64,000 nt of DNA from Blepharisma stoltei. Lineage: Eukaryota; Ciliophora; Heterotrichea; Heterotrichida; Blepharismidae. The notes under the pieces are model-generated. The model ran no database searches, was not told the DNA's origin, and saw only the letters and a program-made list of their open reading frames with translations. Below, piece after piece: positions 55,201-64,000 of this stretch (positions are counted from its first letter, which is position 1; every line of letters starts with the position of its first letter). The stretch spans positions 248,001-312,000 of the forward strand of contig CAJZBQ010000050.1 in assembly GCA_914767885.1 (NCBI GenBank). Direction: 5' to 3'. A program made the position numbers and the translations under genes.

Positions 55201-58200
55201 TTGCTGAGAGGTAAAAGCCCGAAATTTTGAGAGGACTAAGGAGCAGTTCCTTTGGTTATCCCCAAAGTTAAACCGCTATTGCTGTCCAGAAGTTTTCGAG
55301 TGAAAACCTAACCCTATAAATAAAATTCCATGAGGGAGAGAAAATTAGCAAAGCTATTTTCTCTCGAACCGAATGCCCATTTTATTTATCGTAAACTTTA
55401 AGCAGTTTGTGGTATTCTCTTCATGATATCTGCTTGGCAAACGCTGCAAGAGACTGTATTAACTGATAAATAAAATTAGATTGGTATAACTCATGAACCG
55501 TTATAGGATCGACCTCATTTAAAATGTACCGAACTAATGGACTTCATATCTTGCATATCTTAGACCGGACCTCTCACATTAGAGAAATGTTCAGATTATA
55601 ATAAAAAACTCTCTAGTTTAAACTAATTTTATATATTTGCTTTTTAATAATTTTGGAAATATTTCTAATAATTAGCATAAATGTCGGCAAATAAAGCCAA
55701 AGTATATTTTTAAAATTAAAACAACTTCTCTCTTCATGCTTGAAAAGTAGTAATTTTACGGCAAAATGGCTTTTAGCCCATATGGAAATAAAAGTGACAT
55801 TCCAAATGTTTGGCAAGTGTGAACCATTTTGACAATTAAATGAGCCAATTTATAAGATATCTTTATTATAAATGATTAATTTTTTAATTTAAGATAACCT
55901 TTTAAACTGTAAATTAAGAGCTTACTACCCATTCTTTTTGTTTTCTATAGAATACAGATCCAAGAGAGCATAGAAAATTAAATTCTTAATGCATTATCAT
56001 TATAAAAGGGGTTTTCTATTATATAATAAAGATATTTTATAAATTGTCTCTTTGAATTGTCAGAATGGTTGACGCTTATCAAACATTTCTGAAATGCCAC
56101 TTTTATTTTCCATAATCGAGCTAAAATCATTTTTCCGCAAAATTACTACTTTTCAAGCATGAAGAGAGTAGAGCTGTTTTTCTAGCAAAATATGCCTTGG
56201 GCTTTTAATTCGCCGAGCTTTATACTAATTATTAGAAAAATTTTCAAAATTATTAAAAAGCGATTATATAAAACTATATTTAGTTAGCGAATTTTTATTA
56301 TAATCTGAATATTTCTCTAATGTGAGAGGTCTGGTCTAAGATATGCAAGATATGAAGTCCATTAGGATGTTTACATTTTCAATGAAGTCGGTCCATAAAG
56401 GTTCACGAGCTATAGTTACTTTTGCTGGAAGAGTATAAAAGATAGAAATTTATGAGAGGGATAAAAAGTTTTGTGATGTATTGCTTCGGAAATTCCATAG
56501 TTAAAATTGCGCTGAGTGCTCGAGCTCTTCTGTGTATTTGAAGATGCCCTAAGCTTAGTAATAAGCTTCTTTCTTCATCCTTAGTATGAGACAGTGATTT
56601 TATATCAGAGTCTATAGAGTTCCATACTTGTAAAATTCCTCTAACATGCTCTTCATCTTTAGCTTTCTTCAGATAAATCGATAAACATGACTCTACCTGC
56701 TTGATTTTTGTTTTCCCTAAATGAATAAATGCTTTTATGCATGCAGATCTCAGACCTAAGTCGCCCACAATGAGAAACTGCCCAAGAGTATTAATGACAG
56801 CTGGCAAAAACTCCTCTTCAATTTCACATTCAGAAATTTTGAAAATCCCATTAAGCTGGGTTTCATATTCAGCTTCTTCTTCGAGTCCTTTTCTTTTTGT
56901 TGCACTTAAATCTTTTAAAATCTCTCCAGCGACTCCTGAAATGCATTGACCTAGTAAACTAGTCAATTCAGGCCGCTTCAGGACTAACTCAGTTAATAGT
57001 TTTGTTGGCAATGCTTCAGCATATGGAATTCATTGTGATAATAAATTGACTAATTCAGGCTTTTTGAAACAAAAAGGGATCAATTTTTCAATCAATGGAG
57101 AAACCTTAGATGATGGAGTGATTTTGTGGAAAATCAAAGATAGATTTCCAGTTAAGCCTACTCGCTCCAAGGCAGAGATCAACGAATGTGGGTCGATTTC
57201 TATTTCTGGAGTAATAAGAGAAGCTAAAACTTCAAGAGTTTTGTGAATATGCTGGGCTTCAGCTTTTGGGTTCGTCAACAAATTCGTGCAAGCAGTAATC
57301 AAAACTTGATTTGTCCGTGTTTGTGGATAATTGTTCAATAATATATGAAGTGTTTCTATATATTTCGGTCTCAAGTCATGAGCAAATGTATCCAAAGCAG
57401 GTGAAATAAGTTCAATAGTCCTCTCCAAGCAGTTTTCAGAGCACACATATTTAGAAATAATCAAATTTAAGCACCCCAATGATTTAGTCAGCACTTCTCT
57501 TTTGTCCTCTGTTCTTGCCCAATTACAGGTTTGAATTAAAAATAAAACAGCGTCTTCTTTATCATCAATACACTCTGAGACGTAATTTATTATTTTTTTG
57601 TAGCTTTTAAAGACATTCAGGATAAGCTTATGAGGAAGAATTTCCAAAACATTGAAGTGGCTTGTTTTCAATTTAAAAGGCAAAAGCTCCAGCAAGTACC
57701 CAAATGTAGGGAGCCCAGAGATATAGATAAATGCAGACTTATTGTATTGGCTTGTCGAAAATCCTCTTCCTGCACACAGAGCAATGCATATGTTTGAGGC
57801 AGCAATTGGCTTTATGAGTGCTGCGTCTCTAAAGGTTGCATCTTTTGCTAGATTTCTTAAAAGCTCAGAGTCTGTTCTTAATGCTGGAAACAAAGAAATC
57901 AAGCATTCTACTGCTAAAACTCTTATATTTTCTTTCTTTTTCGTGCATAAGCCAATAAGAATTTTTTCAATGTCTTCTGCATGCGAAAGGTTTATTGCAT
58001 TTCTTTGTTCTTTCAAAGCTTTCAAAAAGCATGGCAGCTTTCTCTTCGCTTCTGATCCTTGTTCAGGAGCTTTTGGAGCCATATATCCAGGTATCCAACT
58101 TATTTTTGCATAGTCCTCATTTATGAATTTTAAAAATACATCTATAAATTCATTCAGATTAGAATGAAGAGCTTTAGGACAGGCTGCTAAAACTTCACAA

Positions 58201-60608
58201 AGGTTAATAAAATAATGTGTGTTGGGAGTTGAGTCTCGAAATGAGTTATATTTTTCATAGTATGGAGGGTATTCACTTCTCTCAGGCAATGTGAGTAATA
58301 AAGGATATAAATTCCCCCAAAGCAAATCTGGATAGGATTTTCCTAAAACCGATAGCGAATGAGTGATGTGAGTCCATAATGGAGAGTATCGATCCCAAAA
58401 CATGCCTAATAGGAATAGACAGACTCCTTCAGGGTCCTCAGAAATTAAATGCTCGATTCTTTTTAAATTTGTAACTTTTCCTTTTTCTGTCTCAATTGTA
58501 GGGCTGTCTTGGGTAATTAGCCAAGCTAAATTCATAGCTTGGCTGGTGTGGCAGAGTAGCTGGGCAGCTGGAATTCTTAACGTAGGGTGTGTAAGATATT
58601 TATAAATAGGCTTCACATCTTTAACTTCTTTATTGAGTTCAGATGCAGCCCATAATATCTCTCCGTATATTTCATCATCAGAGATACTCTTATTGATTGA
58701 AAATATTTCTCTTACCCTCCATCCTTGATCAAACGACCCCCGTCGCTCGATCAAGGATGGAGAGATTAAAAATTTTTTTGAAAAAAATATATAGAAAATA
58801 ATATATAGAAATTTCCCTTAAATGGCGCAGTTTGCCCTTGATTTGCCCACTGAAAAAATTTTTTGTTCGATCAGTACCATATGGTTTGGTCAAACCAAAA
58901 TAAATTTTCAGTGGGCAAATCAAGGGCAAACAGTGCCATCTATGGGAGATTTCTATATATTATATTTATTGTTTTGGTGTAATTTTTAATTAAGAGGGGT
59001 TAAAATAGCAAATATTAAAACTATTAAAATGAAAAATTGTGTTAATTTAAAAATTTTAGTTAAACCTTTCACTCTAAAAACTAATTAAGCTTCTGATGCC
59101 AGGCTGATGGCTAGCGCTTCGGATGATTAATTCTATGCAATTTATTAAAAAATACGTAAATTACTCTTAATTTACCATGCAAACTATTAATTTTCATAAA
59201 TATAATAAAATTGCCTAATCATTGATTTATTGCAGATAAAAATTTGCAATATATGAAAATAATTCGATCAAGGATGGCTATTAATTTTCCAATGGTTTTG
59301 TTCGCTCACGGGGGGAAGAGGTAGAAGAAATTGATTTTTTGTATTAGAAAATGCTTGTGTATCAAAATCTGTTTCTGTTAATCTTGCCACTCTTAATCCA
59401 AGCCAAATCAAATCTTCATCATTTTGAAGACTTATCCAATTCTTTAAATTATGAAGATTCCCTGACGATATATGATGATTCTTGAAAACTTTTAACAAGA
59501 TTTCAAGGGCAAAAACTGCTTTGTCAGTCAGCAAAGCTTTATCTATAAGTTGGTAAATTTCATTTGAAAATTTTAATAAGTCAAGCTGAGGGTTGTGATT
59601 TGCGTATTTCTTTTTTAATATTGATTCATGGATTTCTCTTTCTGGATGAGGGTCATTGAAGTCGACCAGAATACCGAAAGCCACTATAGCTTGCTCTGTG
59701 TCTTGTTGCAATATGAATGAAATTTCATCAATTAAAAATGTGTGATATTTTATGATATAAGCAAGGGTGTCAAATTTCTTACTGTCTTTACAGAATTGTA
59801 TGGATTTTTCATGAAATGATTTTGGAAAGCGATTTCCATTGCACAAAATTGCCCAATCTCTTAAAACTTCAAATGAGCTTGCTTTCGTGATGCTATCATA
59901 TAAAGAGTCAATGTGCTTTTGCTCCAAAGCAAGTGCAAGATGAGCAAATTTGGCAGCTTCATAGCATTCCCAGCTGATTTCAAGAATTTCTTTACAATGA
60001 AATTCAGTGGCTGAGTACTTGATGATTTCCCATATGTTTGGACCACAATCTTTTAGTAAATCTCCAAGCACAACTGGCCCAGCTTTTTTCACCAAAAATG
60101 CAAAGCTTTGGGCTGCTAAATGCCTTATCCCTTCATTTTTATGGTTAATCATAGGAATTGCCTTAAAGAGAACATCTCTTGGATTGAGTTCTTTAACCGA
60201 ATATTTCATGCATATGGAAAGACAATTGAATATTTCTTCTAGTAAGTCAATTCTTTCGCATAACTTAATGAATATTGCAAGCAAATTATCAAAAAATTGG
60301 GCTAGCTCAAATCTAATTTCTCGAGCCAAAGCTTTGATTACTTGGAGACCAGAGTTTGGGCAGCCATCAATATTTTCTTCTATGACTTTTATGACTTTAG
60401 GGAGATTATAGATGAGCAATGGCAGCGAATTGGCCAATGGCTGAATGGATTTACGGATTGTCTGGAATGCTGATGACTGGTCATACTCTCTGCCAAGATA
60501 CTCACTAAGAGGAACTGGGTTTTCTTGTGATAAATTATTAAAGACGCTAACATCTGCTTGGTTAATTTGTTTTGTCCTGCTCTTGAATCGGAATCTATTT
60601 TCTTTCAT
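52250..60608 (-). CDS. UTP20: UTP20, small-subunit processome component
   Basis: Giant HEAT-repeat nucleolar protein of the U3 snoRNP/SSU processome for 18S rRNA maturation. ATG at 60608. Removing four insertions (58713-59321, 55535-56362, 54962-55403, 52584-52903) and a 16-nt intron (55514-55529) gives 6144 nt, 2047 residues, with no frame error. Junctions: NQFLLREIFSINKS; HPSSVDPITVHELYQ (intron next to IES); REYHKLLKVYLKKLEEEEK across the retroposon; FYISSKQYDQTSLF across the MITE. Support for UTP20: N-terminal EGIRHLAAQSFAFLVKKAG, the AKQISWREYHKLL segment, and a basic C terminus with AVTNPEVAAKLKEKRKIKTK. Several TGAs are read as Trp (LLSQWIPYAEA, KDSWRPKV). Shorter than yeast and human homologues (about 2500-2800). 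Confidence 0.9.
52584..52903. mobile_element. Family A MITE-IES in UTP20
   Basis: TTA at 52584-52586 and 52904-52906. CTTCCTCCTTCAGAGGGCG start, GTTCGCTCACGAAGGGGGG end, and an intact core (TAGAGATTTCATTATATTAA). Confidence 0.88.
54962..55403 (-). mobile_element. SINE-like retroposon family 1, copy 3 (in UTP20)
   Basis: Perfect 13-bp duplication GTAAACTTTAAGC (54949-54961, 55391-55403). CTTAA repeats follow the first copy, and the hairpin end ATTCCATGAGGGAGAG...CGAATGCC precedes the second. Same orientation as copy 1, but here in an essential gene. Excision leaves K-V-Y-L in frame. Confidence 0.88.
55514..55529 (-). other. 16-nt intron (UTP20)
   Basis: GTACATTTTAAATGAG on the minus strand. 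It provides the +1 frame change needed between the exons flanking the 828-bp IES, and lies only 5 bp from that IES. Confidence 0.75.
55535..56362. mobile_element. Fold-back IES, 828 bp, in UTP20
   Basis: TA at 55535-55536 and 56363-56364. The terminal inverted repeats begin TAATGGACTTCATATCTTGC and continue for at least 70 bp (GACCGGACCTCTCACATTAG). An inner inverted pair (TTCATGCTTGAAAAGTAGTA) lies at about 55735 and 56145. No transposase frame. Length is a multiple of three, so retention would not shift the frame but adds stops. Confidence 0.88.
58713..59321. mobile_element. IES, 609 bp, in UTP20, with nested fold-back
   Basis: TA at 58713-58714 and 59322-59323. The left side has a hairpin CTCCATCCTTGATC...GATCAAGGATGGAG, and a third copy of GATCAAGGATGG lies near the right end. 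The last 45 bp match the family A right end (CCAATGGTTTTGTTCGCTCACGG, without a full core). A second fold-back element is nested at 58795-58970. Confidence 0.82.
58795..58970. mobile_element. Nested fold-back element inside UTP20 IES
   Basis: Arms TATAGAAATTTCCCTTAAATGG... and GTTTGCCCTTGATTTGCCCA are inverted across a GGTTTGGTCAAACC centre. Layout and the TTTCCCT..ATGGC start recall the 174-bp IES in the Brahma gene, suggesting one family. Confidence 0.65.
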
Positions 60609-60702
60609 ATTGATCCCAATTTATTATGTTAATTTAGGCTCATAAGATTAATAAAAGTTAAGTTCATAAAACTCCATAAATATTTGAATAATTTTTTTAA
60701 CT

Positions 60703-61254
60703 ATGAGAGGACAAAAACTTAACCGAACACCAGAAAAATCCTTTACATTGAGACAAGAATATCTAAAAGATTCACCGTATTTCTCTCCCAATACATCTTG
60801 AAATCCGAAAAAAAAGGAATATAAATTCTTTTTAGATGCGACCCATAAACGAACTAAGATGCAATATAACAACGAAGTCCTTCAGACATATGTGCATGGA
60901 AACTGAAACATCAGAGGACATAAATTGAAATCGATTATTAAAGATGATTGAAAAAGCAATACTCCTCAGGCAATTGGATCTATACACTTTAATTTAAGGA
61001 GAAAAAGCGTTGCGTACTCTCCATCACCTCCGGCAAAAGCACATACTAGAGCAAGCTCTGCTGATCCAAATGCTTTGGAAGATTTAGGGTGCTTTGATTA
61101 TATTACTTATACGTTTCAGTCTCCTCAGCGAGCTGGAACTTCAAGTGCAAAACGAAGAAAGGTGTATCATAGAATATTTACTCCGACATCGCATATCACT
61201 TGCATTCCTTATTTACCCGATCCTGGAACAAAATCGTTAGGACTCCAGACGTAA
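60703..61254 (+). CDS. Small protein hidden by in-frame TGAs, function unknown
   Basis: 183 residues only when TGA is read as Trp. ATG at 60703, TAA at 61252, with TGA at three positions (NTSWNPKKKEYK, HGNWNIRGHK, KDDWKSNTP). Under the standard code no long frame exists here, and the opposite strand shows a spurious one. Basic N-terminal half, SPSPP and AHTRASSAD linker, and an aromatic C-terminal part (CFDYITYTFQSPQRAG, RRKVYHRIFTPTSH). No family recognised. Divergent from UTP20, 94 bp apart. Confidence 0.75.
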
Positions 61255-61635
61255 ATCCGATATATCATTCTTATGTATTAAATATATTGATTAATTAAAT
61301 AAATCTTTTATAATTGGTATATACCTGACAATAAATAAACAATTAACTCCCCCCCCCCTCCGTGAGTGAAACAAAAAATTTTTGTTCACTCACGGAGGGG
61401 GGTTAATTTTTTTTTTTAAAAAAATTTATATATAAATTTTATAAAAAATATTTTTTTTTCGAAATTTAAAAAAATCCTAATTGACAAAAAATTGGAAAGC
61501 AAATATTAATTTAATTTATAAAATTTATGTTTTAAAAAAACAATTCGTTTAAAATTAAACAGAATTAGCTCTAGATTTCATTATACTAATTATCATTTAT
61601 ATATCAAATTTTTTTTTCCATAAAAAATTTTTCTA

Positions 61636-63290
61636 TATAGCTTATATCCCTTTACAGATTTCTTTATCGAGCGAAATGTACTGGATTATTGAACGACCAA
61701 GAGAGACTCTATTAAAGGAACGGGCTGGATATCTATATCAGGAAGTGCTAAAAGTGACATGTCAAAAAATGGTGACAAGTCTGAAAAAAGTTGACAAGTG
61801 AACGCGCCAATTTTTTAAAATGGATTTATTATTAAAAATAATTTAAAACTTAAGATACTCAATTAGACAGAAGATATAATTACACATTATATATTGGCTT
61901 TAAATATTTTTATTTATATATATTTTAAATTTAATACTAGCTGTGAAAATCAAAAACTTGCAACTCAATGTGCATTTTCCGGCTCGATAGAATTTCTTTA
62001 TTTTATGCTAATTTATTTATGAAGACTCGAGCTATCATTTGCAAAGTGCGTGGCTTGCGTATCTCAATATATAAGAAGTTCTATCGACTAATATGAGAAG
62101 TATTTAGCAAAAATCAATATGGCTTATAAGTGAAAATCAAAAACTTGCAACTCAATGTGCATTTTTCCGGCTCGATAGAATTTTTTTATTTTATGCTAAT
62201 TTATATACGAAGACTAGATCTATAATTTGCAAAGTGCGTGTCTTGTGATTCTCAATATATAAGAAGTTCTTATCGACTAAGATGAGAATTAGCAAAAATT
62301 TAAATATGGCTTATAAGTGAAAATCAAAAATTTGCAACTCAATGTGCATTTTTCCGGCTCGATAGAATTTCTTTATTTTTTATACTAATTTATATATGAA
62401 GATGAGAGCTATAATTTGCAAAGTGCGTGGCTTGTGATTCTCAAATATATACAAAGTTCTTATCGACTCATATGAGAAGTACTTAGCAAAATTTAAATAT
62501 GGCTTATAAGTGAAAATCAAAAACTTGCAACTCAATGTGCATTTTTCGGACTCGATAGAATTTCTTTATTTTATGCTAATTTATTTATGAAGACTAGAGC
62601 TACAATTTGCAAAGTGCGTAGCTTGTGATTCTCAATATATGCAAAGTTCTTATCGACTCATATGAGAAGTATTTAGCAAAAATCAATATGGCTCGTAAGT
62701 GAAAATCAAAAATTTGCAACTCAATGTGCATTTTTCGGGCTCGATAGAATTTCTTTATTTTTATGCTAATTAATTTATGAAGACTAGAGCTATAATTTGC
62801 AAAGTGCGTGGCTTGTGATTATCAATATATAAAAAGTTCTTATCGATTTATATGAGAAGTATTATGGCTAGTAAGTGAAAATCAAAAATTTGCAACTCAA
62901 TGTGCATTTTTCCGGCTCGATAGAATTTCTTTATTTTATGCTAATTTATTTATGAAGACTAAAACTATAATTTGCAAAGTGCGTGTCTTGTGATTTTAAA
63001 TATATGCAAAGTTCTTATCGACTCATATGATGTGTACTTAGCCTAATTAAATATTGATTAAAATTAAAATATCTTAAGTTTTAAATTATTTTAATAATAA
63101 ATCCATTTTAAAAATTGGCGCGTTCACTTGTCAACTTTTTTCAGACTTGTCACCATTTTTTGACATATCACTTTTTAGCACTTCCTGATATAGATATCCA
63201 GCCCGTTCCTTTAATAGAGTCTCTCTTGGTCGTTCAATAATCCAGTACATTTTGCTCGATAAAGAAATCTATAAAGGGGTATAAGCTATA
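61636..63290. mobile_element. Nested element with 250-bp inverted repeats and satellite core
   Basis: Long terminal inverted repeats of about 240 bp start TATAGCTTATAYCCC and include GAACGGGCTGGATATCTATA and TTGACAAGTGAACGCGCCAA. Between them lie six tandem repeats (61943-63050). No ORF, so non-autonomous. Confidence 0.85.
61943..63050. repeat. Six tandem repeats of about 187 bp
   Basis: Units begin GTGAAAATCAAAAACTTGCA at 61943, 62130, 62317, 62510, 62699 and 62875, with spacings 187, 187, 193, 189 and 176. Each unit includes GGCTCGATAGAATTTCTTTA and TTTGCAAAGTGCGTG. Units differ by small indels and point changes, so the array is not recent. No coding potential. Confidence 0.92.
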
Positions 63291-63521
63291 AAAAAATTTT
63301 TGTTCACTCACGTAGGTGGGTTTTTGGGCAAAAAATAGCGATTTTTCTAATGGTTTTGTTCACTCTCACGGAGGGGGGGGAGTAAGCATTTTTGTTATTA
63401 AATGAATTTTTATGATAATATTTTAATTATTTTAATACTAAATTCACCCTTTAAAGAGCTATTCAAGCATAAAATGCGATAAAAAGAAATGAAAAAATCA
63501 TTTTTTATGCAAATAAATTCA

Positions 63522-64000
63522 TTAATTACTTTTCATTCGAGTTAATTTGATTTCAGTATTAATTCTTTTCATTCTCTCTTTTTTTAACCTTTCTTCAAGC
63601 TCTTTAATATAAATCTGAGCAGCTAGATCAGATTTCTTCGCCTTGGCTTTATTATTGATTAATAATTTATTTAAATCGCCATGGCTTTGATTTTCTCCAA
63701 TAACTTTTTTTATATCTTTTGGTTTTATTGGCGAACTTAAATTACGCCTCATTTTTTTAGGTGAAGATGACACACTTTTTCTGATTCTCACTAATGATTT
63801 CTGTGGACTAAAGCTGGGAGTACGATTTAAAGTGCGATCAGTCAATGCATGGTTTATGCTTTTGTTCTTTTCATTAAATGTTTTATAAATATTGGAATTT
63901 GAGTAATCATTTCCGTTTGGAAATAAGGGTCTATAAAGATCAAAATCTCTTGTAGAGAAAGTTCCCAAGGTATTATAAAATTGATAAGACCTTGACTGTT
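63522..64000 (-). CDS. C-terminal part of a basic coiled-coil protein (cut by window edge)
   Basis: Open from the right edge of the window to TAA at 63522, at least 159 residues, with the 5' end missing. The apparent start near 63968 is not an ATG, and the frame continues upstream to the window edge (QSRSYQFYNTLG). Serine/lysine-rich with repeated SPxK-like motifs (TPSFSPQKSLVRIRKSVSSS, LSSPIKPKDIKK) and a terminal charged helix (ELEERLKKERMKRINTEIK). No family recognised; a cytoskeletal or nuclear phosphoprotein is a guess. Confidence 0.7.
   Translation of the reverse strand, partial: QSRSYQFYNTLGTFSTRDFDLYRPLFPNGNDYSNSNIYKTFNEKNKSINHALTDRTLNRTPSFSPQKSLVRIRKSVSSSPKKMRRNLSSPIKPKDIKKVIGENQSHGDLNKLLINNKAKAKKSDLAAQIYIKELEERLKKERMKRINTEIKLTRMKSN

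Larger units (their letters stand above)
61344..63382. mobile_element. Family A MITE split by a nested 1.65-kb element
   Basis: TAA at 61344-61346 and 63383-63385. The left part ends in TTTTTCTA at about 61635, and the right part resumes TAAAAAAATTTTTGTTCAC at about 63288, which together equal the unbroken sequence of the copy at 25985. So a second element inserted at a TA inside the MITE. Confidence 0.85.
61255..63521. other. Intergenic region filled by a nested IES
   Basis: Everything from 61344 to 63382 is one composite element. The remaining flanks (about 90 and 140 bp) show no gene. Confidence 0.6.

Noticed and set aside
54988-55230. 80-residue ORF within UTP20
   Set aside because: Lies wholly inside the SINE-like copy and is not conserved as an ORF in the other two copies.
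61943-63050. CRISPR array
   Set aside because: Units are about 187 bp head-to-tail without unique spacers, in a eukaryotic element.
1-64000. Telomere or macronuclear chromosome end
   Set aside because: No telomeric repeat tract at either end; TTAGA and TTAAG repeats are short retroposon tails.

Overview
The window reads as germline (micronuclear-type) DNA of a heterotrich ciliate, most like Blepharisma. Three direct observations lead there. (1) TGA is read through inside many conserved proteins at tryptophan positions, for example in POLD2, VMP1, UTP20, COX19, the NEK kinase and a RanBP2-type zinc finger, while TAA and TAG end genes. (2) All eight introns I could place are 15 or 16 nt long with GT...AG ends. 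(3) Thirteen of the larger genes are broken by DNA segments that, when removed between short direct repeats (usually TA, TTA, TAA or TCA), restore the exact reading frame and the conserved protein. These are internal eliminated sequences (IESs) in all but name. The species name and the germline status are inferences; the frames, introns and repeats are seen in the sequence.

Layout from left to right: a large palindromic element carrying a SINE-like insertion (about 338-1845) and a MITE; kinesin (-); coiled-coil protein (+); SAXO-like microtubule protein (-); CCCH/WD40 protein (-); lysine-rich protein (-); a SWI/SNF Brahma-type ATPase (+) with three insertions; aldo-keto reductase (-) and a double-FHA protein (-); NEK kinase (+), VMP1 (+), POLD2 (+) and a nucleotide-sugar transporter (+); two paralogous inositol-3-phosphate synthases (+); coiled-coil protein (-); TRIM-like RING protein (+), CFAP20 (+), coronin (+) and a cyclic-nucleotide-gated channel (+); small proteins including COX19 (-); coiled-coil protein (+), tubby protein (-), VPS18 (+); UTP20 (-) with four insertions; a small gene hidden by in-frame TGAs (+); a 2-kb nested IES with a six-fold tandem repeat; and a gene running off the right edge (-).

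The genes are ordinary housekeeping and ciliary genes, very tightly packed (gaps down to 8-20 bp) and with no operon logic. The accessory layer is what stands out. One abundant MITE family (ends CTCCCC...CTCCGTGAG, here family A, about 15 copies) and a second MITE family (ends CTCCCCCCCTTTAAATTGG, family F, 2 copies) supply most IESs. Several unrelated fold-back IESs (77-828 bp) add to these. At least six SINE-like, GC-richer retroposons with 6-19 bp target-site duplications sit within coding exons or within other IESs. Insertions are nested up to two levels. All spliced and excised coding lengths given below were checked to be multiples of three.
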